From NCBI RefSeq assembly GCF_014654725.1, contig NZ_JACVZV010000006.1, positions 1 through 64,000 on the forward strand: a stretch of DNA of 64,000 nucleotides. The letters run 5' to 3'. Below the pieces are notes generated by a model, which saw nothing but the letters and a program-made list of their open reading frames with translations, did no database searches and was not told the DNA's origin. Position 1 is the first letter of the stretch; every line of letters starts with the position of its first letter. Shown here piece by piece: positions 28,549 to 39,870 of this stretch. A program made the position numbers and the translations under genes. The DNA comes from Vulcanococcus sp. Clear-D1. Its GTDB lineage: Bacteria; Cyanobacteriota; Cyanobacteriia; PCC-6307; Cyanobiaceae.

Positions 28549-29262
28549 TCAGCGCTTCACCAGATCGCGCACGCCGGCCACACCATCGTTGATCTCACCC
28601 ACGAGCACCTGGTCGGTGATGTTCACGAACAACCCGTTCTCCAGAACGCCGGGCAGGTTGTTGATGGTGCGCTCGAGGGTCACCGGATCGGTGATGCCAC
28701 CGACGAATTTCACATCGAGCACCAGGTTGCCCTGATCGGTCACCACCGGGCCGGCCTTCTTCACCGCCATCCGCAGCTGGGCATCTCCGCCCATTGCTTT
28801 GAGTTGAGCCTGCACCTGGCGCCAGGCACCGGGCAGCACCTCCACCGGCAGCAAGAAGCCCAGGTTCAGGGTGTCCACAAGCTTGGTGGAATCCACCACC
28901 ACCACAAAACGCTCGGCCCGGACGGCCACCAGCTTTTCCTGCACGTGGCAGGCACCGCCACCTTTGATCAGCTGGAAGGAGGGATCCACTTCATCGGCAC
29001 CATCGATGGCCAGATCGATGCGATCCACCGCATTGAGGCTTTGCAGAGGGATGCCGAGCTCAGCCGCCAGCACTTCACCCTGAAAGGAGGTGGTGACACC
29101 CACGATGTCGGTGAGCTCGCCGCTCTTGAGCTTGGCGCCGAGGGCCTGGATCATCAGCGCCGCGGTGGAGCCGGAGCCCAGACCCACCACCATGCCGCTG
29201 CGGATCTGTTCGGTGGCAGCAGCAGCCACCGCTTGCTTCATCTGGTCCTGAAGGTCCGCCAT
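28549..29262 (-). CDS. rpiA: Ribose-5-phosphate isomerase A
   Basis: The 237-aa enzyme interconverts ribose-5-phosphate and ribulose-5-phosphate in the Calvin and pentose-phosphate cycles. Motifs: [14 protein letters not shown], the [11 protein letters not shown] active-site loop, [16 protein letters not shown] with catalytic Glu and Lys, and GNLVLDVKF. The ATG 29260-29262 ([12 protein letters not shown]) is family-like; the open frame upstream overlaps the protease gene and is not. Confidence 0.95.
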   Translation of the reverse strand: MADLQDQMKQAVAAAATEQIRSGMVVGLGSGSTAALMIQALGAKLKSGELTDIVGVTTSFQGEVLAAELGIPLQSLNAVDRIDLAIDGADEVDPSFQLIKGGGACHVQEKLVAVRAERFVVVVDSTKLVDTLNLGFLLPVEVLPGAWRQVQAQLKAMGGDAQLRMAVKKAGPVVTDQGNLVLDVKFVGGITDPVTLERTINNLPGVLENGLFVNITDQVLVGEINDGVAGVRDLVKR

Positions 29263-29293
29263 CACGCCGTTCTTTCTGGCCCGTGACCGTAGC

Positions 29294-30394
<1,101 letters not shown>

Positions 30395-30414
30395 TCAGAC
30401 GGTTGATGCGCAGG

Positions 30415-31209
30415 CTAGGCAGCCTGGGCGGACGGCCAACGCAGCAGCTGGGTGGTGAGAGTCCCATCAGCGCTGAGCAGCAGCAGCCGACCACCCGGCC
30501 AATCGGCCTTGCCGAGCGGACAGGGCTGCACGGCGCTGAAGGCCGCAAGGGTGGAAGGGCAGGCCCAGAGCGGCAGCGCGGCTCCGCTGGGTCGTTCCAG
30601 CGCGCCTTGCCAGTGCTGATGCACGTGGCCAAACACCACCCCGGACACCCGAGGGCTAGCCAGCAAGGACTGCAACAACCCTTCAGGCTCCTGCAGGCCG
30701 ATGCGATCGAGCTCCGAACTGCCGATCGGCACCGGTGGATGGTGCAGCGCCACAAGCGCCGGCCCCTGACCGGCCTGCAGCTGATGCTCCAACCAGGCGA
30801 GCTGGGCCGGTTCGAGCCAACCGGCCACCGAACCAGGGCGATGGCTGCTCAACAGGAGTAGCTGCCAGCCGGCCAGCGGCACCACGGCCGGCGCAATCCA
30901 GGCCCAGCGCCCCAAGGCCGCCCGCAACAAACCGGGGTGATCGTGGTTGCCGCTCAGCAGAGCCGTGGGCACCGCCCATCGCTCCAGCAGCTCGCGCAGC
31001 CGCACATAACCGCCCAGGCTTTCGTCCTGGCAGAGGTCGCCGCTGATCAGCAGGAGATCCGGTGGCTGGCCAAGCTGCGCCAGGGCCTGCTGCCAAGCGT
31101 GGTGCAGGGCCCCCATGGCGACCCGACCGCGACAACGGCCGCGGGGATCCGCCAACAGGTGGGGATCACTCAGCTGAAGCACCCGCAGCACAGCCCGTTC
31201 CTCCGACAT
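30415..31209 (-). CDS. Calcineurin-like phosphoesterase, CpdA-like
   Basis: The 264-aa protein carries the metallophosphoesterase blocks in order: LSDPHL (D-x-H), LISGDLCQDE (G-D), LSGNHDHPG (G-N-H-D), then ALHHPPVPIG and FGHVHQHW (G-H-x-H). The order resembles CpdA cAMP phosphodiesterases, but the substrate is not shown. Start ATG 31207-31209. It is divergent from the next small gene with 24 bp between starts. Confidence 0.85.
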   Translation of the reverse strand: MSEERAVLRVLQLSDPHLLADPRGRCRGRVAMGALHHAWQQALAQLGQPPDLLLISGDLCQDESLGGYVRLRELLERWAVPTALLSGNHDHPGLLRAALGRWAWIAPAVVPLAGWQLLLLSSHRPGSVAGWLEPAQLAWLEHQLQAGQGPALVALHHPPVPIGSSELDRIGLQEPEGLLQSLLASPRVSGVVFGHVHQHWQGALERPSGAALPLWACPSTLAAFSAVQPCPLGKADWPGGRLLLLSADGTLTTQLLRWPSAQAA

Positions 31210-31233
31210 GGCCCTAAGTTGCCCGTTCTGCGC

Positions 31234-31524
31234 ATGGCTGGCATGGCCGCAATCCCCCCAGGCACTCGTCAACGCTGCTCGCTCTGCCAGGTGGAGATTC
31301 AGGGCATGGCTGGCGGCGGCGATCTGGTGCACTTCAGCCAGGGAGGTCCCTCCACCCGCTCCAAGCTGTGGGCACGGGTCTGCCAATACCTCCGCACCGA
31401 CGAACAGAAAGGCCAGTGCCTCAATCAAGACCCAACGCTGCGGGGTGAGCAGAAGCCGGGCGATGCCTACATGGAGCCCCCAGCTGTGGATCTCAACGCC
31501 CTGGGCGGGCCGCTTGGCGGCTGA
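31234..31524 (+). CDS. Small Cys-containing conserved hypothetical protein, 96 aa
   Basis: Starts at ATG 31234, or at a second ATG (31243). Recognisable parts are RCSLCQVEIQG, LVHFSQGGPSTRSKLWARVC and YLRTDEQKGQCLNQDP. One C-x-x-C pair plus two more cysteines could bind a metal. No membrane segment. I know the pattern only as a conserved cyanobacterial hypothetical protein. It lies upstream of rimP with about 170 bp between. Confidence 0.6.
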   Translation: MAGMAAIPPGTRQRCSLCQVEIQGMAGGGDLVHFSQGGPSTRSKLWARVCQYLRTDEQKGQCLNQDPTLRGEQKPGDAYMEPPAVDLNALGGPLGG

Positions 31525-31697
31525 AGGCCCGTGCAAGGGGCACACCTCGATCCTCTAGGGTCGGGATGTGCCCGGCGGGCACCCCTTGCTGCCCGTACAG
31601 TTTCGAAACGGCTTCCGCTTCGAAACCAACCGACAGCCAGGTTGCAGATCACTGCAGGTGCCGGACGGGTTGCCCGTCCCCCGACCAGCGATCCGGC

Positions 31698-32171
31698 TTG
31701 CCGCATCCACTCATCCCCGACCTCGAGCACCTGGCGAGCCAGGTAGCCGCCGACGCCGGATTTCAGGTGTGCGGCTTGCAGCTGCTCACCCACCGCATCC
31801 CGATGACGCTGCAGGTGCAGCTGCGTCTGGCGGATGGCGGCGACGTGAGCCTCGACAACTGCGCCAGCTTCAGCGGCGTGCTGGGCGAGGCGCTGGAGGC
31901 AGCCAGCCTGATCGAGGAGGCCTATGTTCTGGAAATCAGCAGCCCAGGCATCCCTGAAACGCTGAACGACGATCGGGATTTCCGCAGCTTTCGCGGCTTT
32001 CCGGTGTGCGTTCGCTATCGCGATGCCAAAACCGGTGCCGAGGCCGAACGGGAAGGCCTCCTGCTGGAACGCACCGACGACAGCGTGCTGATCAATGTGC
32101 GCGGCCGCTCGGTTCGCCTTTCCCGCGCCGATGTGATCACCGTGCGCCTCACCACGCCCACCGAGGGTTAA
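31698..32171 (+). CDS. rimP: Ribosome maturation factor RimP
   Basis: The 157-aa protein needed for 30S assembly. It starts (TTG) PHPLIPDLEHLASQVA, then D-x-C-A-x-x-S, YVLEISSPGIPETL with the family S-P-G, and a C-terminal SH3-like half. I chose the TTG at 31698 because the upstream residues (to 31566) are Cys/Ser-rich and not family-like. It opens the rimP-nusA-ylxR-infB operon. Confidence 0.88.
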   Translation: MPHPLIPDLEHLASQVAADAGFQVCGLQLLTHRIPMTLQVQLRLADGGDVSLDNCASFSGVLGEALEAASLIEEAYVLEISSPGIPETLNDDRDFRSFRGFPVCVRYRDAKTGAEAEREGLLLERTDDSVLINVRGRSVRLSRADVITVRLTTPTEG

Positions 32172-32224
32172 AGCGCCAGCCGCTCTCAGCCCACCCCGAA
32201 GACCACCCGTTTCTCCCTCCACCC

Positions 32225-33670
32225 ATGGCCCTGGTTCTCCTCCCCGGTCTGTCGAACCTGATCGAGGACATCAGCGAAGAGAAAAAGCTGCCTGCCCAGG
32301 TGGTGGAATCGGCCCTGCGCGAGGCTCTGCTCAAGGGCTATGAGCGCTATCGCCGCACCCTGTATCTGGGCATCAGCGAAGACCCGTTCGAGGAGGACTA
32401 CTTCTCCAACTTCGACGTGGCACTGGACCTCGATGAAGAGGGTTACCGGGTGCTCGCCTCCAAGATCATCGTGGAGGAGGTGGAGAGCGAAGACCACCAG
32501 ATCGCCCTGGCTGAGGTGATGCAGGTGGCCGAGGACGCCCAGGTGGGCGACACCGTGGTGCTCGACGTCACCCCCGAGAAAGAGGATTTCGGCCGCATGG
32601 CCGCCGCCACCACCAAGCAGGTGCTGGCCCAGAAGCTGCGCGATCAGCAGCGCCGGATGATCCAGGAGGAGTTCGCGGATCTCGAGGATCCGGTGCTCAC
32701 CGCCCGCGTGATCCGCTTCGAGCGCCAGAGCGTGATCATGGCCGTGAGCAGCGGCCTGGGCCGTCCCGAGGTGGAGGCCGAGCTGCCCCGCCGCGATCAG
32801 TTGCCCAACGACAACTACCGCGCCAACGCCACCTTCAAGGTCTTCCTCAAGGAGGTGAGCGAGGTGCCCCGCCGCGGACCGCAGCTGTTCGTGAGCCGCG
32901 CCAACGCCGGCCTGGTGGTGTACCTGTTCGAGAACGAGGTGCCCGAGATCCAGGAGGGTTCGGTGCGCATCGTGGCCGTGGCCCGCGAGGCCAATCCCCC
33001 CAGCCGCTCGGTGGGCCCGCGCACCAAGGTGGCCGTGGATTCGGTGGAGCGCGAAGTGGATCCGGTGGGTGCCTGCATCGGCGCCCGCGGCTCCCGCATT
33101 CAGCAGGTGGTGAACGAGCTGCGCGGCGAAAAGATCGACGTGATCCGCTGGTCGCAGGACCCGGGCCAGTACATCGCCAACTCCCTCAGCCCCGCCCGCG
33201 TGGAAGCGGTGCGCCTGGTGGACCCCGAAGGCCAGCACGCCCACGTGCTCGTGCCGCCCGATCAGCTGAGCCTGGCCATCGGCCGCGAGGGCCAGAACGT
33301 GCGCCTGGCCGCCCGCCTCACCGGCTGGAAGATCGACATCAAGAACAGCACGGAATACGACCAGTCCTCGGAAGACGAGAAGGTGGCTGAGCTGATCGCC
33401 CAACGCCAGGAAGAGGAAGCCCTGCAGGCGGAAGCCGAAGCCCGCCTCGAAGCGGAGCAGGCCCTGCGCGCTGAAGAGGATGCCCGTCTGCGCGAGCTAT
33501 ATCCGCTGCCGGAAGACGAGGAGGAGTACGGCGCGGAAGACGCTGACGAGGAATCCTCCAACGAAGAGCCTGCGGCTCAAGAGGGCACCGCAACAGCCAC
33601 GGAAGAGGCCAGCGAAGACACCACTGAAGACGTGGTGGCGGAAGCCGATGACGAGGATGGAGCCCGGTGA
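32225..33670 (+). CDS. nusA: Transcription termination/antitermination factor NusA
   Basis: The 481-aa protein has the N-terminal RNA-polymerase-binding domain, an S1 domain (DTVVLDVTPEKEDFGRMAA), and KH domains with IGARGSRIQQVVNEL and AIGREGQNVRLAARL. The last about 90 residues are an acidic Glu/Ala tail, not the Zn or AR2 repeats of proteobacteria. Start ATG 32225. It overlaps ylxR by four bases. Confidence 0.95.
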   Translation: MALVLLPGLSNLIEDISEEKKLPAQVVESALREALLKGYERYRRTLYLGISEDPFEEDYFSNFDVALDLDEEGYRVLASKIIVEEVESEDHQIALAEVMQVAEDAQVGDTVVLDVTPEKEDFGRMAAATTKQVLAQKLRDQQRRMIQEEFADLEDPVLTARVIRFERQSVIMAVSSGLGRPEVEAELPRRDQLPNDNYRANATFKVFLKEVSEVPRRGPQLFVSRANAGLVVYLFENEVPEIQEGSVRIVAVAREANPPSRSVGPRTKVAVDSVEREVDPVGACIGARGSRIQQVVNELRGEKIDVIRWSQDPGQYIANSLSPARVEAVRLVDPEGQHAHVLVPPDQLSLAIGREGQNVRLAARLTGWKIDIKNSTEYDQSSEDEKVAELIAQRQEEEALQAEAEARLEAEQALRAEEDARLRELYPLPEDEEEYGAEDADEESSNEEPAAQEGTATATEEASEDTTEDVVAEADDEDGAR

Positions 33671-33945
33671 GTGAGCGCAGCGTCCTCAGGCGCTGCGTGA
33701 CCTGCCGGCAGCTGTTGGATCGCCAACAGCTCTGGCGGGTCATCCGCCTGGCGGACGGAGGACTCGCTCTCGACAAGGGCATGGGCCGATCGGCCTACCT
33801 CTGCCCGAGCCAGAGCTGTCTCGAGGAAGCCAAGCGCCGCAAGAAACTGCAGAAGGCCCTGCGTTGCCAGGTTGCAGATTCCATCTACGCGGCATTGGAG
33901 CAGCGCCTGCACGCCACCTCATCTGCAGGCTCTGAGGCAAGATGA
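33667..33945 (+). CDS. ylxR: YlxR family RNA-binding protein (DUF448)
   Basis: The 92-aa protein has the DUF448 features RRCVTCRQLLDRQQLWRVIR, GRSAYLCPSQSCLEEA and a basic KRRKKLQKALR helix. It is always found between nusA and infB and probably binds RNA. It starts with GTG overlapping the nusA stop. Confidence 0.9.
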   Translation: MSERSVLRRCVTCRQLLDRQQLWRVIRLADGGLALDKGMGRSAYLCPSQSCLEEAKRRKKLQKALRCQVADSIYAALEQRLHATSSAGSEAR

Positions 33946-34009
33946 ATGTTGGCCTCACCGTGTGTGGAGGCCCGGTGGCACCCGTGGCACCGACCCTTTG
34001 GAGCACTGA

Positions 34010-37000
34010 ATGACCAGCAGCGGCAAAGTCAGGATTTACGAGCTGTCCAAGGACTTGGGCCTTGAGAACAAGGATGTGCTCGATGCCGCCGAGAAGCTCT
34101 CGATCGCCGCGAAGAGCCACAGCAGCTCCATTAGTGACGACGAGGCAGCCCGCATCCGCAGCCTGATCAAGACTGGCGCTAACGGCTCCAAGGCCGCCGC
34201 CGCACCAGCCCCGGCTGCGCCGCCCCAGAAAGCCATTCTCTCGGTGAAGAAAGCACCGTCTGCCCCGGCTCCTGCCGCTCCTAAGGCACCGAAACCGGCA
34301 GCCAGCGCCCCTGCCGCACCGGTGAAACCGGCGCCTGTGCAACCCCCGGCCGCCGCGAAGCCCGCCGCAGCCAAACCTGTTGCCGCCAAGCCTCCCGTTA
34401 CGGCACCGGCCCGCCCTGCAGCGCCCGCACCGGCTGCGGCCAAACCCGCTGCTCCCGCTCCCCGGCCGGCCGCACCGGCCCCGCAGGCGGCCAAACCCGT
34501 CGCGCCCCCCGCACGCCCGGCTGCTCCGGTTGCGCCTCCGGCCCGGCCTGCAGCAGCCAAACCGGCTGGGGCACCAGCGCGCCCCGGCGCTCCGGCCCCC
34601 GGCCGCCCCGCTCCAGCAATCGTGTCGAAAGCGCCTGCGGGTGCGCCCCCTGCCCGCAAACCAGCACCTCCTAATGCCGCCACACCGGCTCGCCCTGTGG
34701 CACCGCCGCAACGGCCCGCAGTAGCACCCTCACGTCCCGGTGCACCGGCGCCCAGCCGTCCTGCAGCCGGTGGCGGCGGCAATAAGCCCCAACTCGTCGG
34801 GCGTCCCCAGAGCGGTCAGGGCGGCAGCCGCCCGGCGCCCCCGTCGGGTCGTCCATCCCTGAGCCAACGGCCGGGCATGCCCACACGCCCCGGCGCCCCG
34901 GCTCCCGTGCGCGGAGCCAAACCGGGCACTCCACCGGCCAGGCCGCAGGTCGAGCTGGTGGGCAAACCGATTCGCCGCGATGTGAGCGGCCCAGCTGGCG
35001 GCGGCAATCGCCCAGCGCCGCCCACACGCCCCGGCATGCCCGGCATGCGCAAGCCGGTGGCCCCTGGCGAGCTGATGCAGCTGCAAAAGCCTGGTGCACG
35101 CCCCGCCGCTGCCCCGCCCCGCCGCCCTGGTGCACCCGCAGGCGTGGGTGCTGGCGCCGCAGCCCCCGGCGGTGACGAGGCCGCCCGGCCGATCGCCACA
35201 CCTCCCTCGGCGCCCCGCCGCCCGAATTTCCGGGCACCCCAGCCTCCCGCTGGCGGCCGCCCCCGGCGCCCCGATTGGGACGACAGCGCCAAGCTGGAAG
35301 CCCTGCGCAGCCGCTCGCCGCAGAAACAGCGCCAGAAGGTGCACATCATTGGCGAGAACGACGATGCGCTGACGGCAGAAACTGGCGGCTTCGCCGGCGA
35401 ACAGGAAGCCGTGGTGCTGCAGGCCTCCCTGGCCCGCCCCGCCAAGCCGAAGAGCACTGCCACCGCCCAGCGCAAGCCCACGGCCGTTACCCGCAAGCGC
35501 AAGAAGGAAACCACCCGTCAGCGCCAGCGCCGCCGCGCCATGGAGCTGCGGGCTGCCCGCGAGGCCAAGCAGCAGCGGCCCGAAATGCTGGTGGTGCCGG
35601 AGGGCAACCTCACGGTGCAGGAGCTGGCCGATCGCCTGGGCGTGGACAGCTCCGAGATCATCAAGAGCCTGTTCTTTAAGGGCATCATCGCCACCGTCAC
35701 CCAAACCCTCGATCTCTCCGCGATCGAGACGGTGTCGGACGAGTTCGGCGTGCCGGTGCTCGAAGACGACGTGGAGGCCGCTGCCGCCAAGACGGTGGAG
35801 ATGATCGAGGAGAGCGACCTGGCTCACCTGATCCGCCGCCCGCCTGTGGTGACCGTGATGGGCCACGTGGACCACGGCAAAACCAGCCTGCTCGACTCGA
35901 TCCGCAAAACCCGTGTCACGGCCGGCGAAGCCGGGGGCATCACCCAGCACATCGGTGCTTACCAGGTGGAAGTGCCCCACGCCGGCGAGCAGCGCAAGAT
36001 CACCTTCCTCGACACCCCGGGCCACGAGGCGTTCACCGCCATGCGTGCCCGCGGCACCAAGGTGACCGATGTGGCCGTGCTGGTGGTGGCCGCCGATGAC
36101 GGCGTGCGCCCTCAGACCCTGGAGGCCATCAGCCACGCCCGCGCCGCCAAGGTGCCGATCCTGGTGGCGATCAACAAGATCGACAAGGAAGGCGCCTCTG
36201 CGGATCGGGTGAAACAGGAGCTCTCCGCCCACGAACTCGTGGCGGAGGACTGGGGCGGCAACACCGTGATGGTGCCGGTGAGCGCCATCAAGGGCGAGAA
36301 CATCGACAAGCTGCTCGAGATGATCCTGCTGGTCTCCGAAGTGGAAGACCTGCAGGCCAACCCCGACCGCATGGCCAAGGGCACCGTGATCGAGGCACAC
36401 CTCGACAAGGCCAAGGGCCCTGTGGCCACCCTGCTCATCCAGAACGGCACCCTGCGCACCGGCGATGTGCTGGCGGCAGGCCCGATCCTGGGCAAGGTGC
36501 GCGCCATGGTCGACGACAACGGCAAGCGCGTGAAGGAAGCCGGCCCCTCCTATGCGGTGGAAGCCCTGGGCTTCAGCGAAGTGCCCACCGCCGGCGATGA
36601 GTTCGAGGTCTACCCCGACGAGAAGGCCGCCCGCGCCGTGGTGGGCGATCGCGCCACCGAGGCCCGCGCCACCCGACTGGCTCAGCAGATGGCCTCCCGC
36701 CGGGTGTCGCTGGCGTCGATGTCGGGCCAGGCCAGCGAGGGCGAGCTCAAGGAGCTCAATCTGATCCTCAAAGCCGACGTGCAGGGTTCGGTGGAAGCCA
36801 TCCTCGGCTCCCTCGAACAGCTGCCCCGCGAAGAGGTTCAGGTGCGGGTGCTGCTCTCGGCACCGGGCGAGATCACCGAAACCGACGTGGATCTGGCCGC
36901 TGCTTCCGGCGCCGTGATTGTGGGCTTCAACACCTCGATGGCACCGGGCGCCAAGCGCGCCGCCGATGCCACCGGTGTGGATGTGCGCGATTACGACGTG

Positions 37001-37363
37001 ATCTACAAGCTGCTCGAAGACATCCAGATGGCCATGGAAGGCCTGCTGGAACCCGAGCTGGTGGAAGAGAACCTCGGCGAAGCCGAAGTGCGGGCCGTGT
37101 TCACCATCGGCAAGAGCGCTGTGGCGGGCTGCTACGTCACCAACGGCAAGCTGCAGCGCAACTGCAAGGTGCGCGTCTGGCGCGGCAAGGAAAAGGTGTA
37201 CGAGGGCGACCTCGACTCCCTGCGCCGCGGCAAGGACGACCAGAAGGAAGTGGCCACCGGCTTCGAGTGCGGCATCGGCTGCGATCGCTTCGCCAACTGG
37301 CAGGAAGGCGACCGCGTTGAGGCCTACAAACTGGTCACCCAACGCCGCACACTGAGCACCTGA
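34010..37363 (+). CDS. infB: Translation initiation factor IF-2
   Basis: The 1117-aa GTPase brings initiator tRNA to the ribosome. The first about 50 residues are an IF2-N domain. Residues about 60-410 are a very Pro/Ala-rich, disordered linker with many near-repeats of PAAPA, ARPAAP and RPGAP type. A second IF2-N domain follows ([20 protein letters not shown]), then the GTPase with G1 GHVDHGKT near 618-625, DTPGHE (G3) and NKID (G4). The C-terminal domains are complete. It starts at ATG 34010, 64 bases after ylxR. Confidence 0.96.
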   Translation: MTSSGKVRIYELSKDLGLENKDVLDAAEKLSIAAKSHSSSISDDEAARIRSLIKTGANGSKAAAAPAPAAPPQKAILSVKKAPSAPAPAAPKAPKPAASAPAAPVKPAPVQPPAAAKPAAAKPVAAKPPVTAPARPAAPAPAAAKPAAPAPRPAAPAPQAAKPVAPPARPAAPVAPPARPAAAKPAGAPARPGAPAPGRPAPAIVSKAPAGAPPARKPAPPNAATPARPVAPPQRPAVAPSRPGAPAPSRPAAGGGGNKPQLVGRPQSGQGGSRPAPPSGRPSLSQRPGMPTRPGAPAPVRGAKPGTPPARPQVELVGKPIRRDVSGPAGGGNRPAPPTRPGMPGMRKPVAPGELMQLQKPGARPAAAPPRRPGAPAGVGAGAAAPGGDEAARPIATPPSAPRRPNFRAPQPPAGGRPRRPDWDDSAKLEALRSRSPQKQRQKVHIIGENDDALTAETGGFAGEQEAVVLQASLARPAKPKSTATAQRKPTAVTRKRKKETTRQRQRRRAMELRAAREAKQQRPEMLVVPEGNLTVQELADRLGVDSSEIIKSLFFKGIIATVTQTLDLSAIETVSDEFGVPVLEDDVEAAAAKTVEMIEESDLAHLIRRPPVVTVMGHVDHGKTSLLDSIRKTRVTAGEAGGITQHIGAYQVEVPHAGEQRKITFLDTPGHEAFTAMRARGTKVTDVAVLVVAADDGVRPQTLEAISHARAAKVPILVAINKIDKEGASADRVKQELSAHELVAEDWGGNTVMVPVSAIKGENIDKLLEMILLVSEVEDLQANPDRMAKGTVIEAHLDKAKGPVATLLIQNGTLRTGDVLAAGPILGKVRAMVDDNGKRVKEAGPSYAVEALGFSEVPTAGDEFEVYPDEKAARAVVGDRATEARATRLAQQMASRRVSLASMSGQASEGELKELNLILKADVQGSVEAILGSLEQLPREEVQVRVLLSAPGEITETDVDLAAASGAVIVGFNTSMAPGAKRAADATGVDVRDYDVIYKLLEDIQMAMEGLLEPELVEENLGEAEVRAVFTIGKSAVAGCYVTNGKLQRNCKVRVWRGKEKVYEGDLDSLRRGKDDQKEVATGFECGIGCDRFANWQEGDRVEAYKLVTQRRTLST

Positions 37364-37379
37364 TCTGCAGCCGCACCCC

Positions 37380-38273
37380 GTGAATCCGGCAAGACGCGAA
37401 CCCCTGCTGTGGCTCCAGCTCCTGGGGCTCGCGGCCTTGCCGCTCGAGGCGCTGCTGCTGCTTCTGGTTCTCGCTGGAGCGGATCCTGGCCCTCTGCCTG
37501 GCTTCGAACGGTTGCTGGCTTGGGCCCTGGGTGCGCTCGCGCCGGCTGTGTTGTTCTGGCGACTACCTCCCGACCTCTGGTCGCTGCTGCTGCTTCAGGT
37601 GCCCCTGCGCGGTCGCCGGCCCGAGCAACTGCGGCTGAGCGCTCTGCAAACTGCCCTGCCTCTGAAGGTGATTGCGGCCTCGGGAGCCGCCGTGCTCCTG
37701 CCGCTCATTTGGATGATGGATGCCAACGCTGGCTTGGCGTGGGCCTGGTCGCCCCTTTCGGCCAGCCCGCGGTTGGTGGTGCTCCTGGTGAGCCTGCCGC
37801 TGCTCAGCTTGATGCAATGGCACTGGCACCAGCTGGTGCAAACCCTCTGGCTGTTCAGCCAGCCTGCGGCACTGGTGGAGCAAAGCCTGCCCCTCACCCA
37901 GGCACAGGCCGCCGATCACCGCCTGAATCTGGGACTCCCTCTGCTGCTCTTGCCGCCGCTGACGATCGAATCACCGGCGCCCAAACCCGAACCCACCTCC
38001 CAACCCGAGGCTGCAACGGAACGCGCCACACCTCCGCAGCCTGAACCAAGCGAAGCGGTTACTGAAGAGCCCATCGAGGAAGCCGCCCCGGAAGCTCCGG
38101 CTCAAGCTCCGATGCAGGAGCCTGAGCCCGAAGCCAACCCCGAGGCTGACGCCGACTCAGGCGGCTTCATCGTCGAGGCTGGGGTTGCGGTCGCGCCAGA
38201 GGAGACCGCCGAAGAGCACGAGAGCCCCAATCTGGATCCCAAGGTCGCTGAGGGCGACGGCCTCACCAGCTGA
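37380..38273 (+). CDS. Low-complexity-tail membrane protein, 297 aa
   Basis: The N-terminal 190 residues hold about four hydrophobic segments (e.g. LLGLAALPLEALLLLLVLAG, LLPLIWMMDANAGLAW). The C-terminal 110 residues are a Pro/Glu/Ala low-complexity tail (PEPTSQPEAATE and similar). This two-part design is seen in cyanobacterial 'low-complexity tail' membrane proteins of unknown function. It starts with GTG 16 bases after infB, so is likely cotranscribed. Its tail overlaps the convergent DUF3493 gene by 117 bases. Confidence 0.7.
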   Translation: MNPARREPLLWLQLLGLAALPLEALLLLLVLAGADPGPLPGFERLLAWALGALAPAVLFWRLPPDLWSLLLLQVPLRGRRPEQLRLSALQTALPLKVIAASGAAVLLPLIWMMDANAGLAWAWSPLSASPRLVVLLVSLPLLSLMQWHWHQLVQTLWLFSQPAALVEQSLPLTQAQAADHRLNLGLPLLLLPPLTIESPAPKPEPTSQPEAATERATPPQPEPSEAVTEEPIEEAAPEAPAQAPMQEPEPEANPEADADSGGFIVEAGVAVAPEETAEEHESPNLDPKVAEGDGLTS

Positions 38274-38426
38274 AGCGCGCATCGTCATCGTGGCGAGGCC
38301 TACGGCCGCGGACGCGGTGAAAGCCAGCCAAAGCCCTCGCCTGAGCCCACGCCAAGGTGTCTTGGCTTCCTGCAGCAAACGCGCCCGCAGGGCTGGATCC
38401 AGGGGCTCGCGGGACTGTGGTGCCAT
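38157..38426 (-). CDS. DUF3493 family membrane protein, 89 aa
   Basis: A soluble head (LDPALRARLLQEAKTPWRGLRR) is followed by two membrane helices (LWLAFTASAAVGLATMTM and DLGIQIGALVLFGGLLW), the pattern of DUF3493. Function unknown. The last 117 bases lie on the opposite strand of the tail of the preceding gene, an unusually long convergent overlap. Confidence 0.75.
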   Translation of the reverse strand: MAPQSREPLDPALRARLLQEAKTPWRGLRRGLWLAFTASAAVGLATMTMRASAGEAVALSDLGIQIGALVLFGGLLWRDRNPSLDDEAA

Positions 38427-38475
38427 AACGCGAGCCCGAAGGGCGCAACAGCCTGAATGCTAATTTGATGCGGCT

Positions 38476-38547
<72 letters not shown>

Positions 38548-38789
38548 TTTTCAAAGAGTCAAAACAGAGCGCTAACGCCTGTACTCCAAGGGGTATTGTC
38601 CGCTTGATCAGCTGATCGCAAGCTCTCTCTCTTTCGGCAATGACATCATTAGAAGAGCACATGATTCATCAGGCATGCCACCTGATTGCAATTCGTGGGG
38701 ATTGCGTTCAGCCTGAATGATCTTCACCAGAGGGTGCTGAAACACCTGCGCTGGCGTGCACATTCAGAACAGCCAGCCAGAATCCGGCC

Positions 38790-39854
38790 ATGGCCGATCT
38801 GTTCTCCCCCCTGCGCCTAGGCGAGCTGGAGCTCCCCAACCGCATCTGGATGGCACCGCTCACCCGTTGCCGAACCGAAATCGGCCACGTGCCCGGCGAT
38901 CTGATGGCGGAGTACTACAGCCAACGCGCCAGTGCCGGGCTGATCGTGTCGGAGGCCACGATGGCGATGGAAGGTCATTCAGCCTTCTGGCACGAACCCG
39001 GCATCTACAACGACGCTCAGATCGAGGGCTGGCGCCTCACCACGGAGGCCGTGCATCAAGCCGGTGGTCGCATCGTGCTCCAGATCTGGCATGGCGGACG
39101 CGCCTGCCATCCCCTGCTCAATGGAGGGAGACAGCCCGTCGGCCCCAGCCCCCTGGCGATCACAGGCGATGAAGTACGTACGCCAGAAGGGAAGAAACCG
39201 TATGTGACGCCGCGGGAGCTCTCGGATCAGGAACTCCCGCTCATCGTGGAAGGCTTCCGCCTAGCTGCGCGCCATGCCCTCCGCGCTGGTTTTGATGGCG
39301 TCGAAATCCATGGCGCCAACGGCTACCTGCTGGATTCATTTCTGCGGGATGGCAGCAATCAACGCCAAGGACATTACGGCGGCTCTCTGGAGAACCGCTC
39401 TCGGCTGTTAATGGAGGTGCTTGAGGCGGTCTCTCAGGAAACACCCCTGATGGGTCTTCGGCTTTCACCCCTCAACAGCTACAACGCGATGCGCGATTCA
39501 GATCCCATCGGACTGATCAGCTGGTTGGCGGAGCAGCTCAACGCGGTTCCCCTCGCCTATCTGCACCTGATGCGAGCCGACCTGCTTGGTCAGCAGCTCG
39601 GTGATGTGTTGACTCCCGCCAGGGAACGGTTCAAGGGCGTCTTGGTCGCCAACCTGGGGTATGGAGCCAAGGAGGCCAACGCCGCCATCCAATCCGGCGC
39701 CGTGGATGCCGTGGCCTTCGGCCGGCCGTTCATCGCTAACCCCGATTTGCCGGCGCGTTTTCAGGCGAACGCCCCGCTCAGTACGGCCGATCCCACCACG
39801 TTTTACAGCGCCGGGCCCACTGGCTACATCGACTATCCACGCCTCAATGGGTAG
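38790..39854 (+). CDS. Old Yellow Enzyme family alkene reductase
   Basis: The 354-aa FMN enzyme reduces activated C=C bonds with NAD(P)H. OYE marks: LPNRIWMAPLTRCR at the N-terminus, LQIWHGGRACHP with the flavin-contacting residues, FDGVEIHGANGYLLDSFL, the GGSLENRSRL arginine block and a late AFGRPFIANPDL. NemA-like in layout. The physiological substrate is unknown. It is followed after 16 bases by a deaminase on the same strand. Confidence 0.9.
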   Translation: MADLFSPLRLGELELPNRIWMAPLTRCRTEIGHVPGDLMAEYYSQRASAGLIVSEATMAMEGHSAFWHEPGIYNDAQIEGWRLTTEAVHQAGGRIVLQIWHGGRACHPLLNGGRQPVGPSPLAITGDEVRTPEGKKPYVTPRELSDQELPLIVEGFRLAARHALRAGFDGVEIHGANGYLLDSFLRDGSNQRQGHYGGSLENRSRLLMEVLEAVSQETPLMGLRLSPLNSYNAMRDSDPIGLISWLAEQLNAVPLAYLHLMRADLLGQQLGDVLTPARERFKGVLVANLGYGAKEANAAIQSGAVDAVAFGRPFIANPDLPARFQANAPLSTADPTTFYSAGPTGYIDYPRLNG

Positions 39855-39870
39855 GCCCCGGGGTTGAACG

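Noticed and set aside
34730-37342. An 870-codon minus-strand open frame across infB
   Set aside because: Antisense to infB, whose motifs are clear. Its Gly/His/Leu-rich composition mirrors the GC bias of the opposite strand.
38548-38789. Possible small RNA or second tRNA in the gap after tRNA-Thr
   Set aside because: Short palindromes such as GATCAGCTGATC occur, but no cloverleaf or strong terminator is present.
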